Below, one piece after another: positions 1 to 8,850 of a DNA stretch of 64,000 bases. The notes under the pieces are model-generated. The model had not been told where the DNA came from and made no database searches. It saw only the letters and a program-made list of their open reading frames with translations. Position numbers and translations under genes: made by a program. Positions within the stretch are counted from its first letter, which is position 1, and every line of letters starts with the position of its first letter. This DNA comes from Croceivirga sp. (GTDB lineage Bacteria > Bacteroidota > Bacteroidia > Flavobacteriales > Flavobacteriaceae): the NCBI GenBank assembly GCA_028281025.1, contig JANQKR010000038.1, positions 44,638-108,637 on the forward strand, in the 5' to 3' direction.

Positions 1-287
1 ACGTCCTGCCGAAATCGAAGCAGCATTTGTGGGGTAGTCTGCCCTCCAATACCACGATTTACATAAGGCTTGCCTTCAAAAAATTTGGGATTTGCCTGCA
101 ACCAGCCTTCCGTTATACTGTTCCCCATAAAGACCACGCGATTATTTTGGGAGTTATGAAGTTCCAATGCCAAATTTTCGTTTTGATACTTTTTTAAATT
201 GGCCCAGTCCTGTGCAATGGCAGTATTCTTCTGAAAAAAGCCCAATAAAAGGGATGCAGTTACCATTACAAATTTTAATTTGGTCAT
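1..287 (-). CDS. SGNH/GDSL-family hydrolase, N-terminal part (runs off the window)
   Basis: The visible 95 residues start at the ATG at 287 with a signal peptide (basic N-terminus, hydrophobic stretch, cleavage probably after AIAQ). Residues 55-62 read GNSITEGW, which is block I of the SGNH/GDSL esterase family with the nucleophile Ser57. The following GIGGQTT segment fits block II, with the oxyanion-hole glycine. Family members deacylate lipids, sugar esters or polysaccharides in the periplasm. The remaining catalytic Asp-His lies outside the window, so substrate class and intactness cannot be judged. Confidence 0.85.
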   Translation of the reverse strand, partial: MTKLKFVMVTASLLLGFFQKNTAIAQDWANLKKYQNENLALELHNSQNNRVVFMGNSITEGWLQANPKFFEGKPYVNRGIGGQTTPQMLLRFRQD

Positions 288-313
288 GATTGCCTTTTCC
301 CTAAATGTAAAGA

Positions 314-595
314 TTATTGGCTAAAAAGCCACCATAGGACTAACAGAAGAAAAATAGTTATTCCAAAGGCTATCCAACCCTTCCTTTTGAGCTTTTTATT
401 GTATAGGCGCATTTGTGCCCTGACCTTAATAATATCGTCCTTTGTAGATTTTTTAAATTGAAGCTCTGTTACTGAAGATTTTCCATAAACGTCCCTATTG
501 GTCTTTCGATTTCTCCTTTGGGAACGTAAAAGTGCCCTATTGTTTTCCGTAACATTTTTAGCGTGTTGTGCAAACCCTCCGCCTCCCATAATCAT
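314..595 (-). CDS. small single-pass membrane protein, unknown function
   Basis: 93 residues. The first 70 are polar and strongly basic (many Lys/Arg/Asn), followed by one hydrophobic segment at about residues 73-91 (ending LLVLWWLFSQ), so it is probably a tail-anchored inner-membrane protein with a cytoplasmic basic domain. An alternative ATG lies two codons downstream (589). It precedes the SGNH hydrolase gene on the same strand with a 26-base gap and may share its transcript. I do not recognise a named family; its coding nature is supported by composition and packing between same-strand genes. Confidence 0.6.
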   Translation of the reverse strand: MIMGGGGFAQHAKNVTENNRALLRSQRRNRKTNRDVYGKSSVTELQFKKSTKDDIIKVRAQMRLYNKKLKRKGWIAFGITIFLLLVLWWLFSQ

Positions 596-666
596 AAATT
601 TGTAATATGAGTAGTGAAAAGAAGAATTTTGTTACAAATAATTTAATAAAAACACAGTATTGTAAT

Positions 667-1299
667 CTATATTTTAACAGAATCAAGGTATTCTTGAAAA
701 TTATTAAAATAAGCGCCCATGTATCTTCCGTCAACCAACCCATGGTGCGCCTGCACGGACAGGGGCATCAACGTCCTACCATTTTGTTCAAGGAATTTGC
801 CCCAGGAGATTCGGGGAACACTATCATGGGGATGATAACTCATAGCATGTTGTAAGCCGGTAAAACTGACCCACGGAATGGCAGACATAAAAAGATAGTC
901 GTCCCTGTCGGGTTCATCCTCAACGGAAGGGCTCGTCCTCATTCGCTCCTGCACTTGATTCGCTTCTTGGATAAAAATACTAAGTTCTGGCTGATACCTT
1001 ACCGTACAGAAACTAAAAACATCCGTTCCATCCGTTGGAACGGTAAAAGATGGATGGACAAGTTCATGTTCCACCACTTCATCCTTTCGTATCCTCCATC
1101 GAAACTCTTTGATTCCATTGGCCGTTTTGGAAAGTCCGTGCACTAAGGTAAGGGTCAAGGGCAGATTGTTGGCTTTGACCCACCGCAAGAATATGGTAAT
1201 ATCCACATTGGCGGTAAGATTGAAGTGGGGATGGTTCATCCCATGAAAAAATTCAAAATGTTTTTTCCTATGGGGATTTTCAAAAACTATTTTCTTCAT
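667..1299 (-). CDS. chloramphenicol acetyltransferase-like (CAT fold) acyltransferase
   Basis: 210 residues, the usual length of the CAT family of trimeric CoA-dependent acyltransferases. The hallmark HHxxxDG motif is present as HHGLVDG (185-191), with the catalytic base being the second His, and the F(S)FCTVRY segment around 95-102 fits the family. No signal peptide, so cytoplasmic. Chromosomal CAT homologues are common in Bacteroidota and many have unknown acceptors, so chloramphenicol resistance should not be assumed. Its ATG overlaps the stop of the upstream secreted protein (TGA at 1296-1298, ATG at 1297-1299), implying translational coupling within the S10 peptidase operon. Confidence 0.85.
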   Translation of the reverse strand: MKKIVFENPHRKKHFEFFHGMNHPHFNLTANVDITIFLRWVKANNLPLTLTLVHGLSKTANGIKEFRWRIRKDEVVEHELVHPSFTVPTDGTDVFSFCTVRYQPELSIFIQEANQVQERMRTSPSVEDEPDRDDYLFMSAIPWVSFTGLQHAMSYHPHDSVPRISWGKFLEQNGRTLMPLSVQAHHGLVDGRYMGAYFNNFQEYLDSVKI

Positions 1300-1874
1300 T
1301 GTTTTTTTGGAGGCGAAATCATAATATGGGCCCTATGGGTGCCCGGGTCCATAATCCAGGCATGTCCGGGCGGGGTAGGGGTAGTGGGTAAGCCCGTGGA
1401 TTCCCCGGTGGCAAAGGGAATGTAGAACACATAGCGAAGGTAGGGGTTCTCGATTTCCTTGGTGTCCGGATTCACCTCACCTGTGAATACACAAAGGGTG
1501 GCCTTGTCCGGCATCTTAAGCTTACCTGATTTCACTTCATTCTCACGAATGTCAAAAATCTCTTGGAACTCCTTGCCCTGGGCTTTTAACTCCCGTCCCC
1601 TGGCCATAAAAGGGTCCAAATCCTTGTGATAGGCCGCAGTGGAGAACTTGTCATTTTTGGGATCATCCGCCAGGGCTATATAATCATTGGAACCTTCCCT
1701 TAGGGTCGTAAAGTTTCCATTGGAATCATACCCATACACCATGGCTCCGTCCTGATAATCCTTTGGCACGGCCATCAAAGCTGTTTTTATTTGCCATTCT
1801 TTTGGGGGAACTTCCTGGCTTTGTGTGGTTGTAATTACACAAAGTAGACTGATTGTTAACGCTATTCTTTTCAT
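1296..1874 (-). CDS. secreted protein of unknown function
   Basis: 192 residues from the ATG at 1874, chosen because it gives a clean signal peptide (MKRIALTISLLCVITTTQSQ). An in-frame ATG at 1898 would overlap the upstream peptidase gene and put extra residues in front. The mature part is soluble and polar, with a C-terminal PGHAWIMDPGTHRAHIMI region whose His residues could bind metal or an active-site ligand. I do not recognise the family. It lies 4 bases after the S10 carboxypeptidase and overlaps the CAT-like gene, so the three are probably co-transcribed. Confidence 0.7.
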   Translation of the reverse strand: MKRIALTISLLCVITTTQSQEVPPKEWQIKTALMAVPKDYQDGAMVYGYDSNGNFTTLREGSNDYIALADDPKNDKFSTAAYHKDLDPFMARGRELKAQGKEFQEIFDIRENEVKSGKLKMPDKATLCVFTGEVNPDTKEIENPYLRYVFYIPFATGESTGLPTTPTPPGHAWIMDPGTHRAHIMISPPKKQ

Positions 1875-1878
1875 GGTT

Positions 1879-3366
1879 TTAATATTTTGCAGATTCACCT
1901 TTGGTCATGGTTCGTAGAATAAAGGCCCTTAAATCCTCATTGGCTTTTTGTAGATCTTCACGCCTTAGGTACATCATATGGCCGGAACGATACCCTTTAA
2001 ATTCAAACCGGTCTTTCATTCGCCCACTGGGATCTACCTGCCACATGGTGTATTTGGCATTGAAGTAGGTGGTGGCACCATCGTAATAACCGGACTGTAC
2101 CAGAACGTTCAAATACGGATTCTGTGCCATGGCCTGTCTTAGGTTGTCCCTGGTATTGTCGTTTTCGTTGTTCCAAGGCCTTACGGGACCAAACATATTG
2201 TATTTAATATCCGTTTTAAATTTTAACTCCTCTTGGAGATAGTAATTGATGGCAGGGGTAAAACTGTGTAACCACGAGGTGATTTCAGAGTTGTAATCCG
2301 GACGCATACCGATTAATTTTTTGTCGATACCCCTATATCGGCTGTCCAATCTTCCAACCGTATATCCCCCACGCTCTTTCATTAGATTTTTCCAAAAGAA
2401 TGCAGTGGGTACATCAAGATTATGATCCAAAATATCCTTCTCCTTTAATCCCGAATAAAACGCCATTTTTTTGGCAACTGCATTTCGTTCGGAATCGGAA
2501 ATGAATCCTCCCTTGGCAATCGCAGGGATCAAAGTATTTATGGTATATTCCTCGGATTCCGGAAGGATTTCCAACAGGTCCTTGCTTTGTAATTCGGCAG
2601 GTAATGCCTTATGGTGCCATGCTGCGGCCGTATAATACGGAAGGTTCAACGCACTGGAAACGGGACCACCAACCCGAATCACCTTATAATCGGCCGGCGA
2701 AACCATAATGACCCCATTCAAATACATCCATTGTTGGTTTTGGAGGGCCAAGGAGAGTCCCATAACACGGGTTCCACCATAGCTCTCGCCAATGATGTAT
2801 TTAGGGGAACGCCAGCGGTTATTTCGGGTAACAAAGGTGTTCATCCATTCCGCCAAATATTTTACATCGGCATTGATGCCAAAAAACATATCCCTATCCA
2901 CTTCCTCACCCGTTTCGGGAATAGTTCTGGAATAACCTGTATTCGCTGGGTTTATGAATACAATATCCGTCACATCCAGAACGGAATACGGATTTTCCTT
3001 TACCCCATACGGTTGAACGGGGTATCCTTCATCATCAATTTTTAAAATCCGGGGCCCGGTATAGGCCAGGTGCATCCAAACGGAACCGGAACCGGGGCCT
3101 CCATTGAACGAAAACAATAAAGGGCGTTCCTCCCTATTTTTCACATTGTTTCGGGTGTAGTAGGTGTAATGTAATGCGGCAATTGGTTTTCCCGTTTTAT
3201 CCCAAACGGGCTGTGTACCCGTGGTAGCTGTGTAAGAAAACGAGGTTCCTTTTACCGTAACACTGTGTTGCGTGGTAACCGTGGTATCTATTGGTAATTT
3301 TCGTTCTTGGGCAACAACGAGACTGGTTATGCAAAGGATACAAAAATAGAGTAGCTTTTTTTTCAT
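1879..3366 (-). CDS. S10-family serine carboxypeptidase, secreted
   Basis: 495 residues with signal peptide (cleavage after about residue 19, VVAQ). S10 hallmarks are all visible: oxyanion-hole NGGPGSGS (88-95), nucleophile motif GESYGG (193-198, Ser195), an Asp in the SGYYDG segment near 430, and a catalytic His in SGHMMYL near 470. The family removes C-terminal residues from peptides, usually at acidic pH; bacterial members are periplasmic or exported. It heads a three-gene unit with the secreted 192-residue protein and the CAT-like enzyme, and is divergent from the oxidoreductase gene at 3478 across a 111-base promoter region. Confidence 0.92.
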   Translation of the reverse strand: MKKKLLYFCILCITSLVVAQERKLPIDTTVTTQHSVTVKGTSFSYTATTGTQPVWDKTGKPIAALHYTYYTRNNVKNREERPLLFSFNGGPGSGSVWMHLAYTGPRILKIDDEGYPVQPYGVKENPYSVLDVTDIVFINPANTGYSRTIPETGEEVDRDMFFGINADVKYLAEWMNTFVTRNNRWRSPKYIIGESYGGTRVMGLSLALQNQQWMYLNGVIMVSPADYKVIRVGGPVSSALNLPYYTAAAWHHKALPAELQSKDLLEILPESEEYTINTLIPAIAKGGFISDSERNAVAKKMAFYSGLKEKDILDHNLDVPTAFFWKNLMKERGGYTVGRLDSRYRGIDKKLIGMRPDYNSEITSWLHSFTPAINYYLQEELKFKTDIKYNMFGPVRPWNNENDNTRDNLRQAMAQNPYLNVLVQSGYYDGATTYFNAKYTMWQVDPSGRMKDRFEFKGYRSGHMMYLRREDLQKANEDLRAFILRTMTKGESAKY

Positions 3367-3477
3367 TTTCGTTTTGAATTGGTCTCTGTTAAAAATAGGG
3401 ATTTTGGATAAGAATAAGCTAAAGTTTGTGTTGGAAGGGAAACTATTCTTTAACTTGAAAACGAAACGAATGGAACA

Positions 3478-4614
3478 ATGAAAGCGTTAAGTCGAAGAAA
3501 ATTCGCAAAGACCCTGTCCAAAGGAGTAGGAGCAACCACTTTGATGGCAAATGTGCCTTTGGCCTGTGCCATGTCAGGTTCCAATCAAAAGAAGAAACTG
3601 GGTGTGGCTTTGGTGGGTCTTGGAAGTTACAGTACCTATCAGTTGGCACCGGCTTTGATGGATACCGAACATTGTTATTTGGCAGGGATAGTGACCGGTA
3701 CCCCGGCCAAGGCGAAAACATGGGCCAATAGGTACAATATTCCCGAGGGCAATATTTTTAACTATGGCAATTTTGATGCAATCAAGGAGAATAGGGAAAT
3801 TGATGTGGTCTATGTTGTACTTCCCAATTCCATGCATGCGGAATTTTCCATCCGGGCGGCAAAAGCGGGTAAACATGTAATTTGCGAGAAACCCATGGCC
3901 ATGGACGTAAGGGAATGTGATGAAATCATCAAAGCGTGCAAAGATGCTGGGGTAAAACTGGGAATGGGCTACCGCTTGCACTCCGAACCCTATACGCAAG
4001 AAGTGAAGCGTTTTGTAAGGGAGAAAACGTTCGGCGAAGTCCTTTATGTATCTGCAGATGCGGCCTATCGGTCTACGTCCAACCCCAATCAATGGCGTTT
4101 GGATAGAAAATTGTCCGGTGGTGGTGCCTTGGTCAATATGGGTGTTTATGCCATACAGAGCGCAATCTATGGAACTGGGCAAAATCCTATTTCGGTCCAG
4201 GCACAGGAATACAGCACCCGTCCAGAATACTTTAAGGATACCGATGAAACCATAACGGCCCAATTTGAGTTTCCCAGTGGGGCAGTGGCCAATATGATGA
4301 CCTCCCATAACGTGATAGCCAACCGACTTTACGCCACATGTGAGAACGGGTGGTTTGAATTGGACCCTGCAAGTACCTATATTCCATTGGCCGGAAGGAC
4401 TTCACGAGGGGAATTGGACTTTAAACAGGAAAGTCAACAAAAACTACAAATGGATGATTTCGCCAAGCATATTCTTTACGATGCCCCCAATTTAGCCCCC
4501 GGGGAAATGGGAAAACGGGATATGATGATCGTGGAGGCCATTTACAAGTCGATACGGGAGGGCGGTAAGAAGCAATCTTTGGATTTTGAGCCTGGTTACG
4601 GCTTCGGGAGTTGA
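3478..4614 (+). CDS. Gfo/Idh/MocA-family oxidoreductase with Tat-type signal
   Basis: 378 residues. The N-terminus carries SRRKFAKTL followed by a hydrophobic stretch, a Tat-like signal, suggesting export of a pre-folded, cofactor-loaded enzyme. The Rossmann nucleotide motif is GLGSYS (47-52) and the family catalytic-site motif EKP is at 137-139 (CEKPMAM). This resembles periplasmic glucose-fructose oxidoreductase, where NADP stays tightly bound. The substrate is probably a sugar or polyol; no sugar-utilisation genes adjoin it to narrow this. It is convergent with the ankyrin gene; the 204 bases between them show no clear terminator. Confidence 0.9.
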   Translation: MKALSRRKFAKTLSKGVGATTLMANVPLACAMSGSNQKKKLGVALVGLGSYSTYQLAPALMDTEHCYLAGIVTGTPAKAKTWANRYNIPEGNIFNYGNFDAIKENREIDVVYVVLPNSMHAEFSIRAAKAGKHVICEKPMAMDVRECDEIIKACKDAGVKLGMGYRLHSEPYTQEVKRFVREKTFGEVLYVSADAAYRSTSNPNQWRLDRKLSGGGALVNMGVYAIQSAIYGTGQNPISVQAQEYSTRPEYFKDTDETITAQFEFPSGAVANMMTSHNVIANRLYATCENGWFELDPASTYIPLAGRTSRGELDFKQESQQKLQMDDFAKHILYDAPNLAPGEMGKRDMMIVEAIYKSIREGGKKQSLDFEPGYGFGS

Positions 4615-4818
4615 AAAAGACGGTTGAAAATCGCAACTGAGTGCTACTTGAATAGTACATGCAGGATGTGGTTTTCCCATTGACACCCGTAATTTGGTTT
4701 CCTAACGTCCAGCTAATATTGACATATGCAATTGCTAAACTGATTTGGAGTCCGTCCCCAAAAGTTCATAACTATAGACTCAGTTCGGACATTCACTTTT
4801 AGCCTTTGTCCCGCTGCG

Positions 4819-5550
4819 TCATTTTTCCGGTAAATAATCCCCCAGTAAATTCCAGTCCATGCTGTTTCCCCATCCTTGTCCATGGTCACTTGTATTTTTT
4901 ACTTTGTGGCCATCTCCAATGGTATGTTCACCGAAACTGAGCAAAGAGAGTATAGTGCCGGGGCGTAGATGTTCGCTGGCCCAACTCATGGGAGAATCTC
5001 CATTTGCATCTTTTTCCGTTTTGTCCGCGCCATTTTCAATAAGAAAGCTGATCGTTCGTTCATCAGCATAGGCCGCTGCCCGATGTAAGGGTGTTTCTCC
5101 CTTGGTTCTTACGTCGCGCATGAAAGCACCCGTTTCCACACCGGGAAGGGTTTTGGCATTGACATTCGCTCCCTTTTCCACCAATAGTTTGACCACATAA
5201 TGGTAATAGGGTCTACCTGCCTTGGCTAGGGCGTTATGCAACGGTGTTTCATTGGTCTTGTCAATAATGGCATTAACATTAGCTCCATGGTTTATCAAAA
5301 AGTCACAAACCTTCCAGTGCCCAAAAAATGCGGCGTTTCCCAATTCCTCATTTAAATCAATACTTTCGAGTGTTCCACCATATTCCAAAATTGCTTTCAA
5401 GGCGGTAGTATCATTATAATAGACAAGCCATTGCATCGGTTTTACCGGACCGTTATGAAGCAATTCTTTCCAATTGTCCTTTTTGAAGAGCTGAAAAATA
5501 TAATCTGTACGTCCCCTGCCAATGAACTCGATGATCTTTTTAACTTCCAT
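4819..5550 (-). CDS. ankyrin-repeat protein
   Basis: 243 residues without signal peptide, dominated by ankyrin repeats from about residue 60 to 215. Canonical TPLHNAL and TPLHRAA helices are visible, with LIENGADKTEKDANGDSP-type turns. Ankyrin repeats are protein-binding scaffolds; no catalytic domain is attached. It stands alone, with its own upstream gap of 92 bases to the membrane-protein gene. Function cannot be assigned beyond a probable cytoplasmic interaction module. Confidence 0.85.
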   Translation of the reverse strand: MEVKKIIEFIGRGRTDYIFQLFKKDNWKELLHNGPVKPMQWLVYYNDTTALKAILEYGGTLESIDLNEELGNAAFFGHWKVCDFLINHGANVNAIIDKTNETPLHNALAKAGRPYYHYVVKLLVEKGANVNAKTLPGVETGAFMRDVRTKGETPLHRAAAYADERTISFLIENGADKTEKDANGDSPMSWASEHLRPGTILSLLSFGEHTIGDGHKVKNTSDHGQGWGNSMDWNLLGDYLPEK

Positions 5551-5642
5551 ATCGTATTGGATTCGGATAATTCCGTATTAAGGATAAAACAGCATTGATT
5601 TTCAATACCTTAGCTGTCATTACTTGCACAAAAAATTAAATT

Positions 5643-6788
5643 TCATACCTTTTTGAACCTATCCTCAAAGTCCAAATTGTTTTTGATCCAAATAAGGATA
5701 GGTGGTATGCACATACTAAGGTAAGAAATGTCAAATTGGTGATTGAAAAGGGTCGTATGCCATCCAACTTGCACAATTGTAAAGATCATTCCGATAAAGG
5801 GTATCATAAAAATGATCAAGGCACTATAGAAAATAAGGTCATTATGTTTTTTTGTAAGCCAGGGAATATAAAAAGTAGTAAATAACAACAGGTAAGCGAT
5901 GAAAGGGGCTTTGTTTGTTTGAAGGGAGATTGGATTGAGATTTCTCAACGTAGCCCAATTAGGAACGGATAAAAGCGTGGGTAGACAAATGGTGAGGCCC
6001 ATTAGGGCCATTGATAGCACTATTTTAATTTTAATCCCCATTTCACTTTGCCAAAAATCCCGCAGAAATAAAATGACCAATGGAACAACAACGACAGCTC
6101 TTGTCAATACAAAAAATGAGATCAGCGCTCCCCATACCATAGGTTTCTTAAACAAATCCCCATGATATTTTTTCTTCCAGTATTCAATAAAAAGAAAAAC
6201 AAGAAAGAGATTACTGACCAAATCACTTTTTGCCAGGATTTCCCAAATCAAAGCTGGGGAGGAAAGGTAAAGAAACAGCATAAAAAAGGACGTTTTTTCT
6301 GCGTTACATGTTTTGAACAGGAAAAAGGAAAATACTATAAAGACAAATACTTGTAAATATCCTACATCACCTAGCATATAGAATGGCAGGCCCAGGAACC
6401 CCAACGCCGGAAAATTAGAACTCATCTGGCCTAAATGGTCTTTTCGGGAATAGGGGTATTTACCTTCAGTTATTCCTTGAACCGTCAACTCTAGGGCGGA
6501 CCATCTATCCACATTGAGACTGTCCCCATCTATGCTCAGGACAACAAGGGTGCATACAACGGAAAATACTCCAACGATTGTCCAGTATAAAATGACCAGT
6601 GTTGATTCTTTCAAAGGTGGAATAGCCGTTTTTCTAAGAAAAAAAATCGTGCACCCAATGAGACTTGTATACATCAAAGGAGGGATCAAGGGTAAGGAAA
6701 ATCCCAGTCCTTTTCCATATTTATAGGTGAAAAGAGCATTAATGAAAATATAAATACTGACAAGAATGATACCTTGGGCCTTGCTCAT
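5643..6788 (-). CDS. polytopic membrane protein, GT-C-like candidate
   Basis: 381 residues with roughly ten hydrophobic segments, no signal peptide and a short cytoplasmic C-terminus. An extended loop after the third segment contains DRWSALELTVQG and NFPALGFLGLPFY, reminiscent of the first periplasmic loop of GT-C glycosyltransferases or DUF2029-type mannosyltransferases, where acidic residues are catalytic. I do not see a decisive motif, so this remains a guess; a flippase or transporter is possible. It is monocistronic and divergent from the PhoX-like gene. Confidence 0.6.
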   Translation of the reverse strand: MSKAQGIILVSIYIFINALFTYKYGKGLGFSLPLIPPLMYTSLIGCTIFFLRKTAIPPLKESTLVILYWTIVGVFSVVCTLVVLSIDGDSLNVDRWSALELTVQGITEGKYPYSRKDHLGQMSSNFPALGFLGLPFYMLGDVGYLQVFVFIVFSFFLFKTCNAEKTSFFMLFLYLSSPALIWEILAKSDLVSNLFLVFLFIEYWKKKYHGDLFKKPMVWGALISFFVLTRAVVVVPLVILFLRDFWQSEMGIKIKIVLSMALMGLTICLPTLLSVPNWATLRNLNPISLQTNKAPFIAYLLLFTTFYIPWLTKKHNDLIFYSALIIFMIPFIGMIFTIVQVGWHTTLFNHQFDISYLSMCIPPILIWIKNNLDFEDRFKKV

Positions 6789-7178
6789 TTTTTAAATAGG
6801 TGCTTGTTTTTTATGGTCCTTCCAGTGGCGTTGTTGGAAACAAAAGGGTTCCGCGCATACTTTAGGAGCATAAATTGAGTAAATCCCAATACCCAAAAAA
6901 TTGAATAGTAATAGATGGACCTAACAAGAAATAAGTGGACCTATAGGCCAGCTTTATGTGGTTTTTGATATACAAATCCCCTATGTTTCTTAGGAACAGG
7001 CCATTAGTTTTTTCCTTGCATTTAGCCCTATCAAGACCAATTCTAAGTATTAACCTTCTATTAAAAGCTTAACTTTTATTTCATCAACTCTTGACAGTAT
7101 CACCACGACTGCTTAACCTCTCCAGCTGCTCGCTAAAAGTATTTTTGGGGCATACGAAAACCTAAAAAGCTTTAAATC
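6789..7178. promoter_or_regulatory. 390-base divergent intergenic region with a candidate promoter for the PhoX-like gene
   Basis: No coding potential seen. On the plus strand TATTTTTG at 7140-7147 fits the Bacteroidota -7 consensus TANNTTTG, about 35 bases before the ATG at 7179. No TTTG sits at the expected -33 position; instead a TTAACC lies at 7113-7118. Further TTAAC/TTAAA words occur at 7050, 7061 and 7069. Repeated TTAAC words recall PhoB-type boxes of other phyla, which would suit a phosphatase-like gene, but the spacing is irregular (11, 8, 44). Confidence 0.35.
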
Positions 7179-8780
7179 ATGAAATTGAAAAAAAATGCAT
7201 TCTTATTGTTTACACTGGCATCCCTTATGGTCACTTTTTCCAGTTGTGATGGTGAAGATGGTAGAAACGGCCGTGACGGTGTTGACGGTGTAGATGGAAC
7301 CGACGGTCAGGACGGACAGGATGGTGAGGATTTCACCGTTTCCGAGTTGGTACCTCTTGAAAGTTCCGTGGTACCCAATGAGGTATTTGAACTTAAAGGC
7401 AGTTTTGCAAGTAGTGCCGACTTGCAGATGATATTGTCCTCTGCAGACATTTTGCCGTCAGATTCCACTTTTATTTACGGTTCCTATATGGACGGAGCTG
7501 CGTTGTATCCCAATGAAGATGGAACGTATGCCTTTATAAACAATCTGGAATCCGATTATTCCATTGCCCGCATAAGAATGAACAAAGACCTTCAGCCATT
7601 GGAAGGTGATTATATAGTAAATGCTACGGCTACGGCTTTTACTGCGCAGTGTTCAGGTTCTGCAATTACTCCGGAAGAACATGGTTTTGGCCCATTATAC
7701 CTTTCTGGCGGAGAGTGGGGCGGTAATGCCAAAGGGGTTTATCGCATTAATCCATTTCGGAATGCCGAAGATAGGGTAGAAGCGGAAAGACTGCCTGCAT
7801 TGGGGGAATGGTCCACTGAAAATGCCGTTGTGGTTGGCAAAGATGCATATCCTGGAAGTACAGTTGTTTTTATGGGTGATGATGATAGCAATAACTCCTA
7901 TCCAGAAGCCCACTTTGCCATGTACGTAGGTAGTTTGGGTGATTTACATGGTGGCGATCTTTATGTTTTAAGGGGGAAGGATACCACTGAAACCGCTATT
8001 GGTGGTGGTGGCCTAAAATTTGAAATGGGAATGGTGGAAGATACCACTTATGATGTGGAATGGGTACAGGTAACAGAACGTACCATTGATGAGTTGAATC
8101 AAGAAGCCATAGATTCCGTTGCTATAGGTTTTCAAAGAATTGAGGATATTGATTGGCAAAGAGGTTCAGCAGCGAACAACAGAAATACTTATTTCAACGC
8201 TACTGGAAGGTATCGACCCGAGAATCCGGATTTGGCCAATAGGGGAACTACCTTTGGAAGGGTCTATAAATTAGAGTTAAATCCTGATGATCCAACAGGT
8301 GATGCCAAGCTCACTGTTGTGGTGGATGGTGATCGCGAAGGAGGTATCGGTGATGGAATGCATTCTCCGGATAATATTTTGGTGACCGAAAACTATGTGT
8401 ACATTCAGGAAGACCCTAATGGTTATCAGGACTTGAACACCGATATTCAGGGATATGCCAAACTATGGCAGTACAATATCAACACCGGGGCTTTGGAAGA
8501 AGTTTTGGAATGCAATCAAATTGCCGCTTCGCAATTGGGCTTTGGTACGGAAACAAGATACTGGGAAATCACAGGTTTGATTGATGTCACGGATATTATC
8601 GGTGCCACCGAATCTACTTTTCTTGGAGGTGCCCAGGTTCACGGTTGGGATTTCAATACCACCCCCGAAACAGCAGTTAGGGCAGATGGCTCAAAATTTG
8701 TCGATCCCACGGCAATTGATGAAAGTCTAAGTAGATTGGAAGGTTCCTTCCTTTTTAAATTGACTGGACTTCCCAGATAA
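7179..8780 (+). CDS. PhoX-like (DUF839) lipoprotein with collagen-like stalk
   Basis: 533 residues. The signal ends in a lipobox (TFSSC), then the mature N-terminus consists of about nine Gly-x-Asp-type triplets (GRD, GVD, GTD, GQD), a short collagen-like stalk that would hold the domain away from the membrane. From about residue 150 on, the sequence resembles the PhoX/DUF839 beta-propeller: FGPLYLSGGEWGG, VVFMGDDD, LYVLRGKD and SPDNILVTENYVYIQED are typical blade motifs with acidic residues for Ca/Fe. PhoX enzymes hydrolyse phosphomonoesters or phosphodiesters. Whether this divergent protein is catalytically active cannot be told. It is followed by a strong hairpin and the di-heme peroxidase. 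Confidence 0.75.
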   Translation: MKLKKNAFLLFTLASLMVTFSSCDGEDGRNGRDGVDGVDGTDGQDGQDGEDFTVSELVPLESSVVPNEVFELKGSFASSADLQMILSSADILPSDSTFIYGSYMDGAALYPNEDGTYAFINNLESDYSIARIRMNKDLQPLEGDYIVNATATAFTAQCSGSAITPEEHGFGPLYLSGGEWGGNAKGVYRINPFRNAEDRVEAERLPALGEWSTENAVVVGKDAYPGSTVVFMGDDDSNNSYPEAHFAMYVGSLGDLHGGDLYVLRGKDTTETAIGGGGLKFEMGMVEDTTYDVEWVQVTERTIDELNQEAIDSVAIGFQRIEDIDWQRGSAANNRNTYFNATGRYRPENPDLANRGTTFGRVYKLELNPDDPTGDAKLTVVVDGDREGGIGDGMHSPDNILVTENYVYIQEDPNGYQDLNTDIQGYAKLWQYNINTGALEEVLECNQIAASQLGFGTETRYWEITGLIDVTDIIGATESTFLGGAQVHGWDFNTTPETAVRADGSKFVDPTAIDESLSRLEGSFLFKLTGLPR

Positions 8781-8805
8781 TTGGGATGATATAAAAGTTT
8801 TTTCA

Positions 8806-8837
8806 AAGGGTTCCCAACCATAAGGTTGGGAGCCCTT
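8806..8837 (+). terminator. 14-bp stem hairpin between PhoX-like and peroxidase genes
   Basis: Arms 8806-8819 and 8824-8837 pair over 14 positions with one G-U wobble and an ATAA loop. No U-run follows on the plus strand, so it may be an imperfect terminator, an attenuator or a mRNA-stabilising hairpin that lowers expression of the downstream peroxidase gene, which begins only 13 bases later. Confidence 0.5.
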
Positions 8838-8850
8838 CACTCATTAACCC

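Noticed and set aside
667..1299. Chloramphenicol resistance gene on a mobile element
   Set aside because: The CAT-fold protein is in a chromosomal operon with coupled neighbours and no transposase or repeats nearby; drug resistance cannot be inferred.
4629..4645. A TCGCAACTGAGTGC word resembling half of the candidate Zur site
   Set aside because: It lacks the outer half-site and lies between the ends of two convergent genes, where an operator is not expected.
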